A DNA stretch of 64,000 bases from Spirosoma luteum DSM 19990 (GTDB taxonomy: Bacteria > Bacteroidota > Bacteroidia > Cytophagales > Spirosomataceae), in the NCBI RefSeq assembly GCF_000374065.1, contig NZ_KB893254.1, forward strand, positions 2,945-66,944, written 5' to 3'. The notes beneath the pieces were generated by a model. The model worked only from the letters and a program-made list of their open reading frames with translations. It was not told the DNA's origin and did no database searches. Shown here in pieces: positions 36,886 through 45,250 of the stretch (its first letter is position 1; every line of letters begins with the position of its first letter). The position numbers were made by a program, and so were the translations under genes.

Positions 36886-36990
36886 CGGCATACTATAAAC
36901 AGAATCCGGTACGATGCATGATGAGCCATCTGCAATGACTTTCTGACCGCAGCCGTTCCTTGTACAGTAACCATTACTCACCTCTTTACC

Positions 36991-38028
36991 ATGTCCCAAA
37001 ACCTTAAAATAGGCTTATTCCTTACGGTATCTATCCTGCTGACAACATTTTCGTTTTATTTCTGGCAGATATACCGGAGCCCGAACCTGCTGGTGCAGGA
37101 CAATGACAAACCATTTGCCTTGTTGATTCCGCCTGGGGCTACGTTTGAGTCCGTTATGGATACGCTGAAGAAACACGATGTTGTGAATGATGAAACGTCG
37201 TTCCGGTTTCTGGCCAAGCTGATGAAGTATCCGGAGCGGGTAAAAGTAGGCCGTTACGAAATTCGGCCGCGCATGGGCAACCGCGAAGCGCTGGTCAAAC
37301 TGCGTAATGGCAGCCAGGATGCCATGGATGTAACGTTCAACAGCATGCGGCAAAAGAGTGACCTCATCCAGCGACTGGGCAGCAAGTTTGCCTTTAGCCC
37401 CGACTCCCTCGGCACTTTACTGAATGACCCGGCTACCTGCCAGAAATTCGGGTTCGATACCACAACCATTGTTTGCCTGTTTTTGCCCAACACCTACAAA
37501 ATGTTCTGGACCATCAAACCCGAAGCCTTGCTGGAGCGGATGAGTACGGAGTATAAGAAATTCTGGACCCCGGAGCGGCAGGAAAAAGCCAAAGCCCTGG
37601 GGATGAGCCAAACCCAGGTGCAGGTCCTGGCCTCCATTGTAGCGGCCGAAACCAACAAGCGGGATGAGCAGCCACGCGTGGCGGGTGTGTACCTGAACCG
37701 ACTGAAACAGGGCATCAAACTGGAAGCAGACCCGACGGTTATTTTTGCCCTGCGCGATTTTGGCATCCGCCGGCTGCTGAACCGGCAGCTGGCCGTCGAT
37801 TCGCCTTATAATACTTACCGCTACACCGGCCTACCTCCCGGCCCCATTAACCTGCCCGCTCCGGCTACCATCGATGCGGTGCTGAACGCCGAAAAGCACG
37901 ACTACCTGTTTTTTGTGGTGGATGCCCGTTTCAATGGGTATCATACCTTCTCAAAAACCCTGTCCGAGCACATGGCCAATGCCCGCCTGTATCAGCAGGC
38001 CCTGAACCGGATGAAAATTATGAAATAA
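36991..38028 (+). CDS. mltG: Endolytic murein transglycosylase MltG
   Basis: A 345-residue inner-membrane protein: one N-terminal transmembrane segment (about 7-25), a LysM-like region (P-F-A-L-L-I-P-P-G-A-T-F-E-S-V), then the YceG catalytic domain with A-S-I-V-A-A-E-T-N, the glutamate being catalytic, and V-A-G-V-Y-L-N-R-L-K-Q-G-I-K-L-E-A-D-P-T. It cuts nascent glycan strands and so sets peptidoglycan chain length. The usual neighbour in many genomes, tmk or pabC, is absent; here the next gene is a thioesterase. Confidence 0.94.
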   Translation: MSQNLKIGLFLTVSILLTTFSFYFWQIYRSPNLLVQDNDKPFALLIPPGATFESVMDTLKKHDVVNDETSFRFLAKLMKYPERVKVGRYEIRPRMGNREALVKLRNGSQDAMDVTFNSMRQKSDLIQRLGSKFAFSPDSLGTLLNDPATCQKFGFDTTTIVCLFLPNTYKMFWTIKPEALLERMSTEYKKFWTPERQEKAKALGMSQTQVQVLASIVAAETNKRDEQPRVAGVYLNRLKQGIKLEADPTVIFALRDFGIRRLLNRQLAVDSPYNTYRYTGLPPGPINLPAPATIDAVLNAEKHDYLFFVVDARFNGYHTFSKTLSEHMANARLYQQALNRMKIMK

Positions 38029-38035
38029 GTTTTTG

Positions 38036-38100
38036 AATGATAAATTATAAATGATGAATGTTGCTTTACATGAAAAATTCATCATTTATAATTTATCATT
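38036..38100. repeat. AT-rich perfect 24-bp inverted repeat between mltG and the thioesterase gene
   Basis: Arms 38036-38059 and 38077-38100 are exact reverse complements, separated by 17 bases. The stem is almost entirely A/T and starts 8 bases after the mltG stop. It ends 12 bases before the next ATG. It could be a weak attenuator, an RNA processing site or a mobile miniature repeat. Confidence 0.8.
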
Positions 38101-38112
38101 AATTTTCCACCT

Positions 38113-38532
38113 ATGCTCACTCACGAGATTACAGCTATTAGGGTTCGTTATTACGATACGGATCAGATGGGAATTGTGTATTACGGCAATTACGCCCGGT
38201 TTTACGAGATTGGGCGGGTCGAGGCTCTTCGTCACCTCGGATTGAGTTATAAACAGATTGAGGAAGACGGTATCTCGATGCCCGTTTATGACCTCCACTC
38301 CCGCTTTATTCGCCCGGCCAGGTACGACGACCTGCTCACCATTCGCGTCACCATCCCGCAGCTTCCCAAAACCCGGTTACTGTTTGAGTACGAGATTTTC
38401 AACCAGCACAACCAGCTACTAAATGCGGGACAAACGACCCTGGTTTTCGTCCGTACCGATACCGGCCGCCCCTGCGCGGCTCCGCCTGAACTGGTCGAAG
38501 CAACAAAACCTTTCTTTCAGGAAGGCAGTTAA
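38113..38532 (+). CDS. Acyl-CoA thioesterase, YbgC/4HBT family
   Basis: A 139-residue hot-dog fold protein. The family signature R-V-R-Y-Y-D-T-D-Q-M-G-I-V-Y-Y-G-N-Y places the catalytic aspartate near residue 17, followed by F-Y-E-I-G-R-V-E-A-L-R. It hydrolyses short acyl-CoA or acyl-ACP thioesters in the cytoplasm; in proteobacteria the gene is linked to tol-pal, which is not the case here. It follows mltG on the same strand. Confidence 0.9.
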   Translation: MLTHEITAIRVRYYDTDQMGIVYYGNYARFYEIGRVEALRHLGLSYKQIEEDGISMPVYDLHSRFIRPARYDDLLTIRVTIPQLPKTRLLFEYEIFNQHNQLLNAGQTTLVFVRTDTGRPCAAPPELVEATKPFFQEGS

Positions 38533-38623
38533 AACACGCATAGTTGTTCGTTGGCCAGTAGCTGACCGTCAACATTAGCCGGTTCCTGGCAGGTAGACAT
38601 CGGTACTAACTACACGAATCAAT

Positions 38624-39574
38624 ATGTTCGATAAACTATTGACTAACAAGTCACTCCTGAACGTAAAGGCGTGGCTGAAAAGCCATCATCCTTTCAATTC
38701 GAGAAGCACCTGGTACACGTTTCTGAAGCGAATGCTGGCCCAGATTGTTGATAACGACACCAGTGAGCGGGCTGCTTCTGTTTCGTACAGCCTTATTCTG
38801 GCTGTATTCCCGACTGTTATTTTCTTTTTTACCCTGATTCCTTACATTACGTTTATCCCCGATCTTCAAAAACAGATCATGGGATTTTTTCAGGAGGTAT
38901 TACCGGGAAATACCTTTACCATCGTCAACACCACAATTGAGGATATAATCAGTCGCCCGCAGAGTAATGTGCTGTCGTTTGGTTTTTTGTTGGCGTTGTA
39001 CTCGGCTACCAGCGGTTTGGTTGCGTTGATCCATGCCTTCAACTCATCGTATAAGTCAGCGGAAAGGCGGAGTTTTTTAAAAATCCGGGGTATCGCGGTT
39101 GTCCTGACGTTTACCCTGGCTTTTGCCCTGGTTCTGGCCGTTGTGGTGCTGATTATTGGGTCCAACGTGAGTGATTACCTGCTTCACTTTGGCATTCTAA
39201 ACAACGTTTTCTTCGCTAACCTGCTGGATATGGGTCGTTATCTGGTCGTTTTCGCGGTGTTTGTCGGGGCCGTTACGATCATTTACCGGCTGGGGCCCAA
39301 TGTTAATATGAAATGGGTATTTATTATGCCGGGCGCTATCACAGCGTCGGTGCTGATCGTACTGACAACCCTCGCCTTTTCTTTTTACATCTCCAACTTC
39401 GGTTCCTACAACAAGGTATATGGGTCTATTGGCACACTTATTGCTCTGATGATCTGGATCAACCTGATCTCGCTGCTGCTCATTCTGGGTTTCGAGATGA
39501 ATGTTGCCCTTTATAATCTGGAAGGCGACGAAAACCCCAGTGAAGCGCAAAAAACAACAAACGCCACCCCTTAA
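38624..39574 (+). CDS. YihY/virulence factor BrkB family membrane protein
   Basis: A 316-residue inner-membrane protein with six transmembrane segments and the family features: A-A-S-V-S-Y-S-L-I-L-A-V-F-P in TM1, L-x-L-Y-S-A-T-S-G-L-V-A-L-I-H-A-F-N-S-S-Y, and the final W-I-N-L-I-S-L-L-L-I-L-G-F-E-M-N. It was once annotated as ribonuclease BN by error. The role is uncertain, with transport or envelope functions proposed. Its 3' end includes a small 9-bp hairpin (39558-39592). Confidence 0.88.
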   Translation: MFDKLLTNKSLLNVKAWLKSHHPFNSRSTWYTFLKRMLAQIVDNDTSERAASVSYSLILAVFPTVIFFFTLIPYITFIPDLQKQIMGFFQEVLPGNTFTIVNTTIEDIISRPQSNVLSFGFLLALYSATSGLVALIHAFNSSYKSAERRSFLKIRGIAVVLTFTLAFALVLAVVVLIIGSNVSDYLLHFGILNNVFFANLLDMGRYLVVFAVFVGAVTIIYRLGPNVNMKWVFIMPGAITASVLIVLTTLAFSFYISNFGSYNKVYGSIGTLIALMIWINLISLLLILGFEMNVALYNLEGDENPSEAQKTTNATP

Positions 39575-40116
39575 GACTAAAGATGGCGTTTGCGAAACCT
39601 AACCCATAAATGTAAAGCACACATTCCAGACTGACGCCCAAAGGGCACAACTGAACTGTGTTCGGTAGTGAAGTTTGCGAAAAGTGTGCCAACCTTGCTT
39701 TATTGAAAAAAATAAACCCTTATTTTTTCTTATCACCGCGACCGATACGACTGGCACACTGATAAGCAGCTATCTAGCAGAACCGGGTAGTTTTGCCAGG
39801 CAGACAGCCAACATTCTACAAGAGTGCCAAACCGGCCAATGAGTGAATGACGGCCGGTAGTCAGGTAAATTCAGACTCCACTATCATACTTCGGGTATTT
39901 TTTTATCCCGGTATCAGGACCTCCAAGCTCCCCACTGCGTAGGGCCGGGTGACACGAGCCCTAACAACATTCATCTGGTTCTACCGACTCACTTCAGCAA
40001 ATGGTGGTTGCGGCATCGGGTATACTCCAACGCTGCAACTACCATTTGTTTGTGGTAACCAGCCCACACGAACCTCCTATATGAATTTTCCGGAATCGAA
40101 CAGGTACTAAAAGATG
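39575..40116. other. Long non-coding leader region before the siderophore receptor gene
   Basis: About 540 bases with no credible gene. It contains a 9-bp inverted pair AGTGTGCCA (39683-39691) and TGGCACACT (39752-39760), CTTATCA/TGATAAG arms (from 39729 and 39758), and a longer imperfect hairpin (39999-40014 with 40032-40047, about 14 of 16 pairs). These could belong to an untranslated RNA or a small RNA gene. No riboswitch consensus known to me is recognised. Confidence 0.4.
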
Positions 40117-40141
40117 ATTATTTAGAAAAATTCTAAATAAT
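40117..40141 (+). promoter_or_regulatory. Perfect palindromic operator upstream of the siderophore receptor gene
   Basis: Arms ATTATTTAGAA (40117-40127) and TTCTAAATAAT (40131-40141) are exact reverse complements with AAA between. The site directly abuts the -33 promoter element. The arm TTCTAAATAAT is repeated once more at 40189-40199, across the start codon at 40198. The AT-rich dyad and its position before a siderophore receptor gene suggest an iron-responsive repressor (Fur or DtxR type); the regulator is inferred. Confidence 0.75.
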
Positions 40142-40143
40142 AC

Positions 40144-40173
40144 TTGTATCGCAAAAAACCGGCTTTACATTTG
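40144..40173 (+). promoter_or_regulatory. Promoter of the siderophore receptor gene
   Basis: TTG (40144-40146), 19 bases, then TACATTTG (40166-40173), an exact match to the Bacteroidota -33/-7 pattern. It lies between the full operator (40117-40141) and the half-site overlapping the start codon. Confidence 0.75.
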
Positions 40174-40197
40174 CCCAACTTATAATCATTCTAAATA

Positions 40198-42642
40198 ATG
40201 AAGCGCATACTATATACACACGCATTTGTGTACCGGATTTTACTGGTGCTTTTCACGGCGGCCCTTTGCCGTATACCAGCCATTGCCCAAACGCACGGCA
40301 TCATTCGGGGCGTGGTTACAACCAGCGATGGTAACCCAGCCTCCTTTGTTACTGTCAGCCTGCGCGATACCCGAAAAGGAACCGTCACCTCGGAGGATGG
40401 GACCTATCAGTTGAAGGGAGTTCCCCCAGGTACCTATACCCTACAGGTTACCTTCGTAGGCCTGCAATCGCAGGAGAAGGCCGTTACGACCAAAGCGGGT
40501 CAGATAACTACGGTCGATTTTTCACTGGCCGAAAGTGCCGCCCAATTGACGGAGGTCGACGTACGGAGTGCCAACAAAGCCGTTTCGGTGGGGAAGGCAA
40601 ATCTGGCTCCTTTGGATATGCCGCAGATGACGGGTAGCGTGAGCAGCGTGGTGATTGCCAACCAGCAGGCTTCCCGCCTGGGTGATGTCCTTAAAAATGT
40701 GAGTGGGGTATCTCTCACGCAGCAACGGCAGGGTGTAGCCGAAACGTTTTCGGCGCGGGGCTACAGCATCGGCATTGCCGGGGCCGGGGGCAGTATTTTC
40801 AAGAATGGAGTGGTCGCCAATACCATGGGGTTTCCCGAAGCCAGCACCCTGGAGTCGGTTGAAGTACTAAAGGGTAGCGCGGCTCTGCTGTACGGCAACG
40901 TATCGGGTGGCCTGATTATCAACATGGTAACCAAAAAACCGACATTCGAACGCGGGGGTGAGGTCTCGATGCGCGTGGGTAGCTATGGTCTGTACAAACC
41001 CATGGTCGACCTGTACGGTCCATTGTCAAAAAATCTGGCCTTCCGGGTGGTGGGTACCTATGAAACGGCCAACAGTTACCGGGATGTGGTCAACACAAAC
41101 CGGGTGTACGTAAACCCATCCCTGCTGTATAAACTGGGTCAGAAAACGACGATTCTGATCCAGGGCGATTACCTGAAATCAGATCTCACACCCGACAATG
41201 GCATTGGCTCCCTCAATGCCAACCAGGATGCCATTATCCCCGACATTCCCCGGTCCCGATTTATCAATACCAACTGGGCGTATAACAACGTGGACCAGTT
41301 TTCCGGCTCGCTCAACATCGATCACGCGATCAGCAACAACTGGAAACTAACCGCCATTGCCTCCGCCCAGAAAACCAACGTAACGGCGTACGGTGCAGGC
41401 GTACCGAACAACACGATTCAGTCTAATGGTGACTGGACACGGGCACTAAGCCGGACGCTGACCGGCGAGGCAGACTATACCGGACAGGTCAACCTGAACG
41501 GCCGGTTCAACACGGGTAGCCTTGGGCATCAGTTGCTGGTGGGTAGTGATCTGGTCGGTATCGTAAGCGAGAGTAATTCATTCAGTATCAATTACGGACC
41601 GGGAACAACGACCTACGACAAGATCAATATTCTGACTCCTACCCTGTACGAAACCCGTACGGATATTCCGGAGGCAACCCAACTAAACCGCACCACATCG
41701 CCCTCCCGGCGGCTGGGCTTTTACATCCAGGATTTGATTAGCCTGACGGATAAAATAAAGGTGCTGGCGGGGGTACGGTGGTCGCAGCAACGAACCGTAC
41801 AAACAACCATCCTCAACCTACAGACGCTGGCCGGGACGCGGGGTGCCGTTGAAACAAAACTGGATGCGGCCTTTTCGCCCAAAGTGGCGTTACTGTATCA
41901 GCCCACCAGAAACACCTCGCTTTTTGGTAGCTATGCCAACAACTTCACCATCAATACGGGCGTCGACATCAACGGGCAAATCCTGCGCCCTTCCCTTATC
42001 GACCAGTTTGAAGCCGGGGTTAAAAATGAACTACTCAACGGCCGCATCTCGGCGAACATCGGCGTTTACCACATCGTAAACAGCAATTTTGCCCAGATCG
42101 CACCGGTCAAAGCCGACGGCTCACCCAATACCGATACCAACGTAAAGGAATTTACGGGGCAAACGACCAGCGACGGGCTTGAAATTGACCTGAACGGCAC
42201 GCTGTCGAAAAACCTGTCGTTCGTGACGGGCTATGGCTACAACTACATGCGGTACACCCAAACGTCGCTCGTGAAAGGGTCGCCCATAGAAGGGGAACGC
42301 CTGACCAATAATCCGGCCCACACGGCCAACGCAACAGTTTTCTACACATTCGATCTGCCCCGGCTGCGCGGCCTCAAACTGGGTGCATCGGCTTTTTATA
42401 CGGGTGCCCGGTACGGCGGCAACAACAACACCTACGGGCAGACGCCGGTGTTTAGTCGCCTGATTCCCCTGAGCGGCTTCACAACCATCGACCTGTCGGC
42501 AGGGTATTCGTACCGTAAAATTTCGTTACTGACCAAACTATCGAATATCACGAATGAATTGAATTACCTGATTCATGACCGGTACAGCATCATGCCGATT
42601 CCACCCCGGCAGTTTGTCACGACACTTTCGTACCGGTTCTAG
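40198..42642 (+). CDS. TonB-dependent siderophore receptor
   Basis: An 814-residue outer-membrane protein. Signal peptide (about 1-30, ending IPAIAQ), a carboxypeptidase-regulatory-like beta domain (about 35-115), a plug (about 125-245 with S-R-L-G-D-V-L-K-N-V-S-G-V-S and G-S-A-A-L-L-Y-G-N-V-S-G-G-L-I-N), then a 22-strand barrel ending in Y-R-F. The plug and barrel layout match the FhuA/FpvA-type siderophore receptors (TIGR01783 kind). It imports ferric-siderophore or a related metal complex by TonB-ExbBD energy. The promoter carries a palindromic operator, fitting metal repression. The BNR protein gene follows 99 bases later. Confidence 0.9.
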   Translation: MKRILYTHAFVYRILLVLFTAALCRIPAIAQTHGIIRGVVTTSDGNPASFVTVSLRDTRKGTVTSEDGTYQLKGVPPGTYTLQVTFVGLQSQEKAVTTKAGQITTVDFSLAESAAQLTEVDVRSANKAVSVGKANLAPLDMPQMTGSVSSVVIANQQASRLGDVLKNVSGVSLTQQRQGVAETFSARGYSIGIAGAGGSIFKNGVVANTMGFPEASTLESVEVLKGSAALLYGNVSGGLIINMVTKKPTFERGGEVSMRVGSYGLYKPMVDLYGPLSKNLAFRVVGTYETANSYRDVVNTNRVYVNPSLLYKLGQKTTILIQGDYLKSDLTPDNGIGSLNANQDAIIPDIPRSRFINTNWAYNNVDQFSGSLNIDHAISNNWKLTAIASAQKTNVTAYGAGVPNNTIQSNGDWTRALSRTLTGEADYTGQVNLNGRFNTGSLGHQLLVGSDLVGIVSESNSFSINYGPGTTTYDKINILTPTLYETRTDIPEATQLNRTTSPSRRLGFYIQDLISLTDKIKVLAGVRWSQQRTVQTTILNLQTLAGTRGAVETKLDAAFSPKVALLYQPTRNTSLFGSYANNFTINTGVDINGQILRPSLIDQFEAGVKNELLNGRISANIGVYHIVNSNFAQIAPVKADGSPNTDTNVKEFTGQTTSDGLEIDLNGTLSKNLSFVTGYGYNYMRYTQTSLVKGSPIEGERLTNNPAHTANATVFYTFDLPRLRGLKLGASAFYTGARYGGNNNTYGQTPVFSRLIPLSGFTTIDLSAGYSYRKISLLTKLSNITNELNYLIHDRYSIMPIPPRQFVTTLSYRF

Positions 42643-42741
42643 CCTGAATTGACGGCCTGTGCTGATAAGTCTGTTCATTCCATCATTCCGGTTCACAACC
42701 CAACAAGTTTAGTCAGTCAATCCCTCTAAAAAAATAGTAGT

Positions 42742-44055
42742 ATGAACAAGATGCTTAAACCGATGCTGTGCGCTGGCCTCCTGATACTTTCGGGCCTGAC
42801 CACCTACGCCAACAATCCAACTACGTTCAGTGACACTACCCGCGCCTACGCGGTACCGACACTCGTGAAAACCCCAACCGGCAACGTCGCCCTGTCGTGG
42901 ACCGAAAAAGACAAAGCAGGGGTCGTTTATTTTTACTGGGCTGAATCGAACGACAAAGGACGGACGTTTGGCGACAAAAAACTCATTTACTCCTCGGTCG
43001 GCCTTGGCAGTTCCCGCCTGATGCGGCCCAAACTGCTGTTCAAAAAAGATGGCTCGCTGGTAGCAGTCTTTACCATGCCCGGAAGCCCGACCAGCCCGCC
43101 ACAGCCCGCACCAGCCGCTCCCCATACCAGCCACGAAGTAACCCCTGCCAGTCACGAACACGGCGACAGTCACGGGGGCATGAAGCCTAAAACCGATGCC
43201 CCGGTGAAAGGCGGAGCCCGGGGAGGACGACCGTCCGATTTGCAGATCGTTTACAGCCAGTCGACGGACGGGGGCAACACCTGGAGCCCGCCCGCTCCGG
43301 TCCATGCCGACCGGACCCCAAACATGGTGCGCGGTTTCTTCGATGCCACTGTGCTGGCCAACGGCGAAGTGGCGGTAGCTTATCTGAGCGACATTCCGGG
43401 AAAACAACACGAGCGCGACCTGAAGTTTGTCACGTCGACGGGCAACGCATTTGGGGATGTAAAAACCCTCGACCCGTTCACCTGCGACTGCTGTAACATC
43501 AGCCTGCTGGTTGACAACAAAGGCATCCTTAACCTGTACTACCGCGAGAACCAGGACAACACCCGCGACATTGCCAAAATGACATCGTCAGACAACGGAG
43601 TAACGTTCTCTAAAGCAGCCATTTTACTGGCTGACAAGTGGAAGATTAACGGCTGTCCGCACTCCGGCCCAACGTCCGCCAGCAGCCAGAACGGCAATCT
43701 GATTGCCTGGATGTCCGGCACCACCGAATCGCCGGGAATCCGGGTGGCCACGCAGCAGGGCAAACGCTTATTTGTCTTGGACGACCCAACCGCTAAAAAT
43801 GCGTTTCTGGTATCGGCCCCAACATCGTCGGTCCTGCTTTGGGAACAGAATCAGGAAACAGAAGCGGGGGTATCGTCGGTGATTGCCTATAAGAACATCA
43901 CCGCAGACCAGAACCCATCGACCCAGTTTGCCAAAAATACCCTCAACGGCACAAACGCCACCGGTGTGGTCATTGACAATCAGCTTGTTGTGGCTTACGA
44001 GGTGAAGAATACCAACAACAAAAACTCGGTTGGCCTGGCGCACGTTGATTTATAA
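42742..44055 (+). CDS. Secreted BNR/sialidase-like beta-propeller protein with Cys and His clusters
   Basis: A 437-residue protein with a signal peptide (ending TTYAN). It shows sialidase-superfamily Asp-box-like repeats (S-x-D-x-G-x-T-F/W: SNDKGRTFG, STDGGNTWS, SSDNGVTFS) spread over a six-blade propeller. True sialidase arginine triad residues are not evident. Between blades 1 and 2 sits a His-rich stretch (TSHEVTPASHEHGDSHGGM) and later a C-D-C-C-N motif plus N-G-C-P-H. These suggest metal binding. Placed directly behind a metal-regulated TonB receptor, it may be a periplasmic or surface metal-handling protein (inference). Confidence 0.7.
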   Translation: MNKMLKPMLCAGLLILSGLTTYANNPTTFSDTTRAYAVPTLVKTPTGNVALSWTEKDKAGVVYFYWAESNDKGRTFGDKKLIYSSVGLGSSRLMRPKLLFKKDGSLVAVFTMPGSPTSPPQPAPAAPHTSHEVTPASHEHGDSHGGMKPKTDAPVKGGARGGRPSDLQIVYSQSTDGGNTWSPPAPVHADRTPNMVRGFFDATVLANGEVAVAYLSDIPGKQHERDLKFVTSTGNAFGDVKTLDPFTCDCCNISLLVDNKGILNLYYRENQDNTRDIAKMTSSDNGVTFSKAAILLADKWKINGCPHSGPTSASSQNGNLIAWMSGTTESPGIRVATQQGKRLFVLDDPTAKNAFLVSAPTSSVLLWEQNQETEAGVSSVIAYKNITADQNPSTQFAKNTLNGTNATGVVIDNQLVVAYEVKNTNNKNSVGLAHVDL

Positions 44056-44101
44056 CTGTATTCTCCTGCGCTGCTAATTGGCAGCGCGGGAGAATACAGT
44101 T
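44054..44101. terminator. 21-bp hairpin between convergent BNR and DUF4421 genes
   Basis: Arms 44054-44074 and 44081-44101 pair along 21 positions with one G-T pair around a 6-base loop. The left arm starts inside the stop codon of the plus-strand gene and the right arm ends three bases before the minus-strand stop. There is no T run on either side. Confidence 0.65.
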
Positions 44102-44103
44102 GC

Positions 44104-45183
44104 TTATAGTCCCGGCAGTTTTTTTACAATGCCCTTGGGCCGATAGCGCAGACGTTTGCCCACCACCAGCCGAATGTAATCGGAGTGGGTATTGATTAAT
44201 TCCTGCGAGAAAGCCCGGTTGACCCATTCCGTTGATCCGTAAATCCCTCCGTAATACTTATCAGTGCTGTAGCCCAGGGTAAACGATGCAATGCCCTCCC
44301 AGCCCAGCTTCAACTGGCTGTCTGCTATGTTCTGCACTGTATTGGTTTGCTGAAGCAGTAACGAGAGACCCGGCCGGACGCTAAAACTGGTGAAGTAGTG
44401 TTTCCGAAAAACGAACGTTTTGGTATACCCCGCATTAACCCCCAGGGCCATTGTTTTGATTTGTACCAACTGAGATTCCGGGCGAAAGTCCGCCTGAAGG
44501 GCAGAAGGCACCAGCGAGGCATTACCCCGAATATTCTGGTACGTAAGAAAGCCGCCCAGTACCCAGGTATAGGCACTCCGGCGCTGCCCTTCGCGTTGCA
44601 GCAGCGTGGCCGGAACGGAAAGCTGGAGTGGGTTGAACTGATAGAGCACATGCCCCGTAAAGGTCTGACTGCGCAGGTCACTGCGGTTCGGGTAAATCGA
44701 CGTACGATCAAACCAGTCGGGTTGCAGGCGGTTCGGGTTGTACAGATAAAAGCCCCGGTAGGACTGGTACTGAGCGGAATACAGCAACCGGTTTCGGTTG
44801 AGGTTTACGGAAGCGCCAAACTGTCTGGTTTCTCCCTTACGGATTACGTCGTACCCCAGTATGGGCAGTTTAAACGTTATTTCAGCCCCAATCCACTTGT
44901 AGTTCATCCCAATACCCGCCGTCCAGGCCAGATTTGGCTTGTACTTCAGCGGCTGCGATGCGCCCACTACCCGCAGCGTGTAGTCCTGTCGTTCACTAAC
45001 CGCAAACAGGTGCAGGCGGTTGTAGTACGTTACAACATAGTTCCGGTCGACGCGGGGAGCGGTCGTTTTCAGGATTGTATCCAGCGGGATGCCCAGCAAC
45101 CGCATACCCTGACCCATGCCAGCCAGGGGCAACCCCAGGAATAACCCTACAAGCAGTGCCTTAGCCAGCCGTTTCTCTAACAT
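44104..45183 (-). CDS. DUF4421 family outer-membrane-like protein
   Basis: A 359-residue protein from the ATG at 45183, which gives a signal peptide (ending LAGMGQ); an upstream in-frame ATG at 45216 only adds a basic leader. The mature protein is rich in amphipathic strands and carries the DUF4421 features (R-N-Y-V-V-T-Y-Y-N-R-L-H-L, P-N-x-x-W-T-A-G-I-G-M-N-Y-K-W-I-G). It is predicted to be a beta-barrel of the outer membrane. Function unknown. Confidence 0.82.
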   Translation of the reverse strand: MLEKRLAKALLVGLFLGLPLAGMGQGMRLLGIPLDTILKTTAPRVDRNYVVTYYNRLHLFAVSERQDYTLRVVGASQPLKYKPNLAWTAGIGMNYKWIGAEITFKLPILGYDVIRKGETRQFGASVNLNRNRLLYSAQYQSYRGFYLYNPNRLQPDWFDRTSIYPNRSDLRSQTFTGHVLYQFNPLQLSVPATLLQREGQRRSAYTWVLGGFLTYQNIRGNASLVPSALQADFRPESQLVQIKTMALGVNAGYTKTFVFRKHYFTSFSVRPGLSLLLQQTNTVQNIADSQLKLGWEGIASFTLGYSTDKYYGGIYGSTEWVNRAFSQELINTHSDYIRLVVGKRLRYRPKGIVKKLPGL

Positions 45184-45250
45184 AACCAAAATCCGTGGTT
45201 TGTGTACAAATTGCACGTATATAACACAAAACCAGGGAGTAAATGTTTAA

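Noticed and set aside
44398..45144. 248-codon plus-strand open frame opposite the DUF4421 gene
   Set aside because: Antisense shadow; the minus strand has a signal peptide and family motifs.
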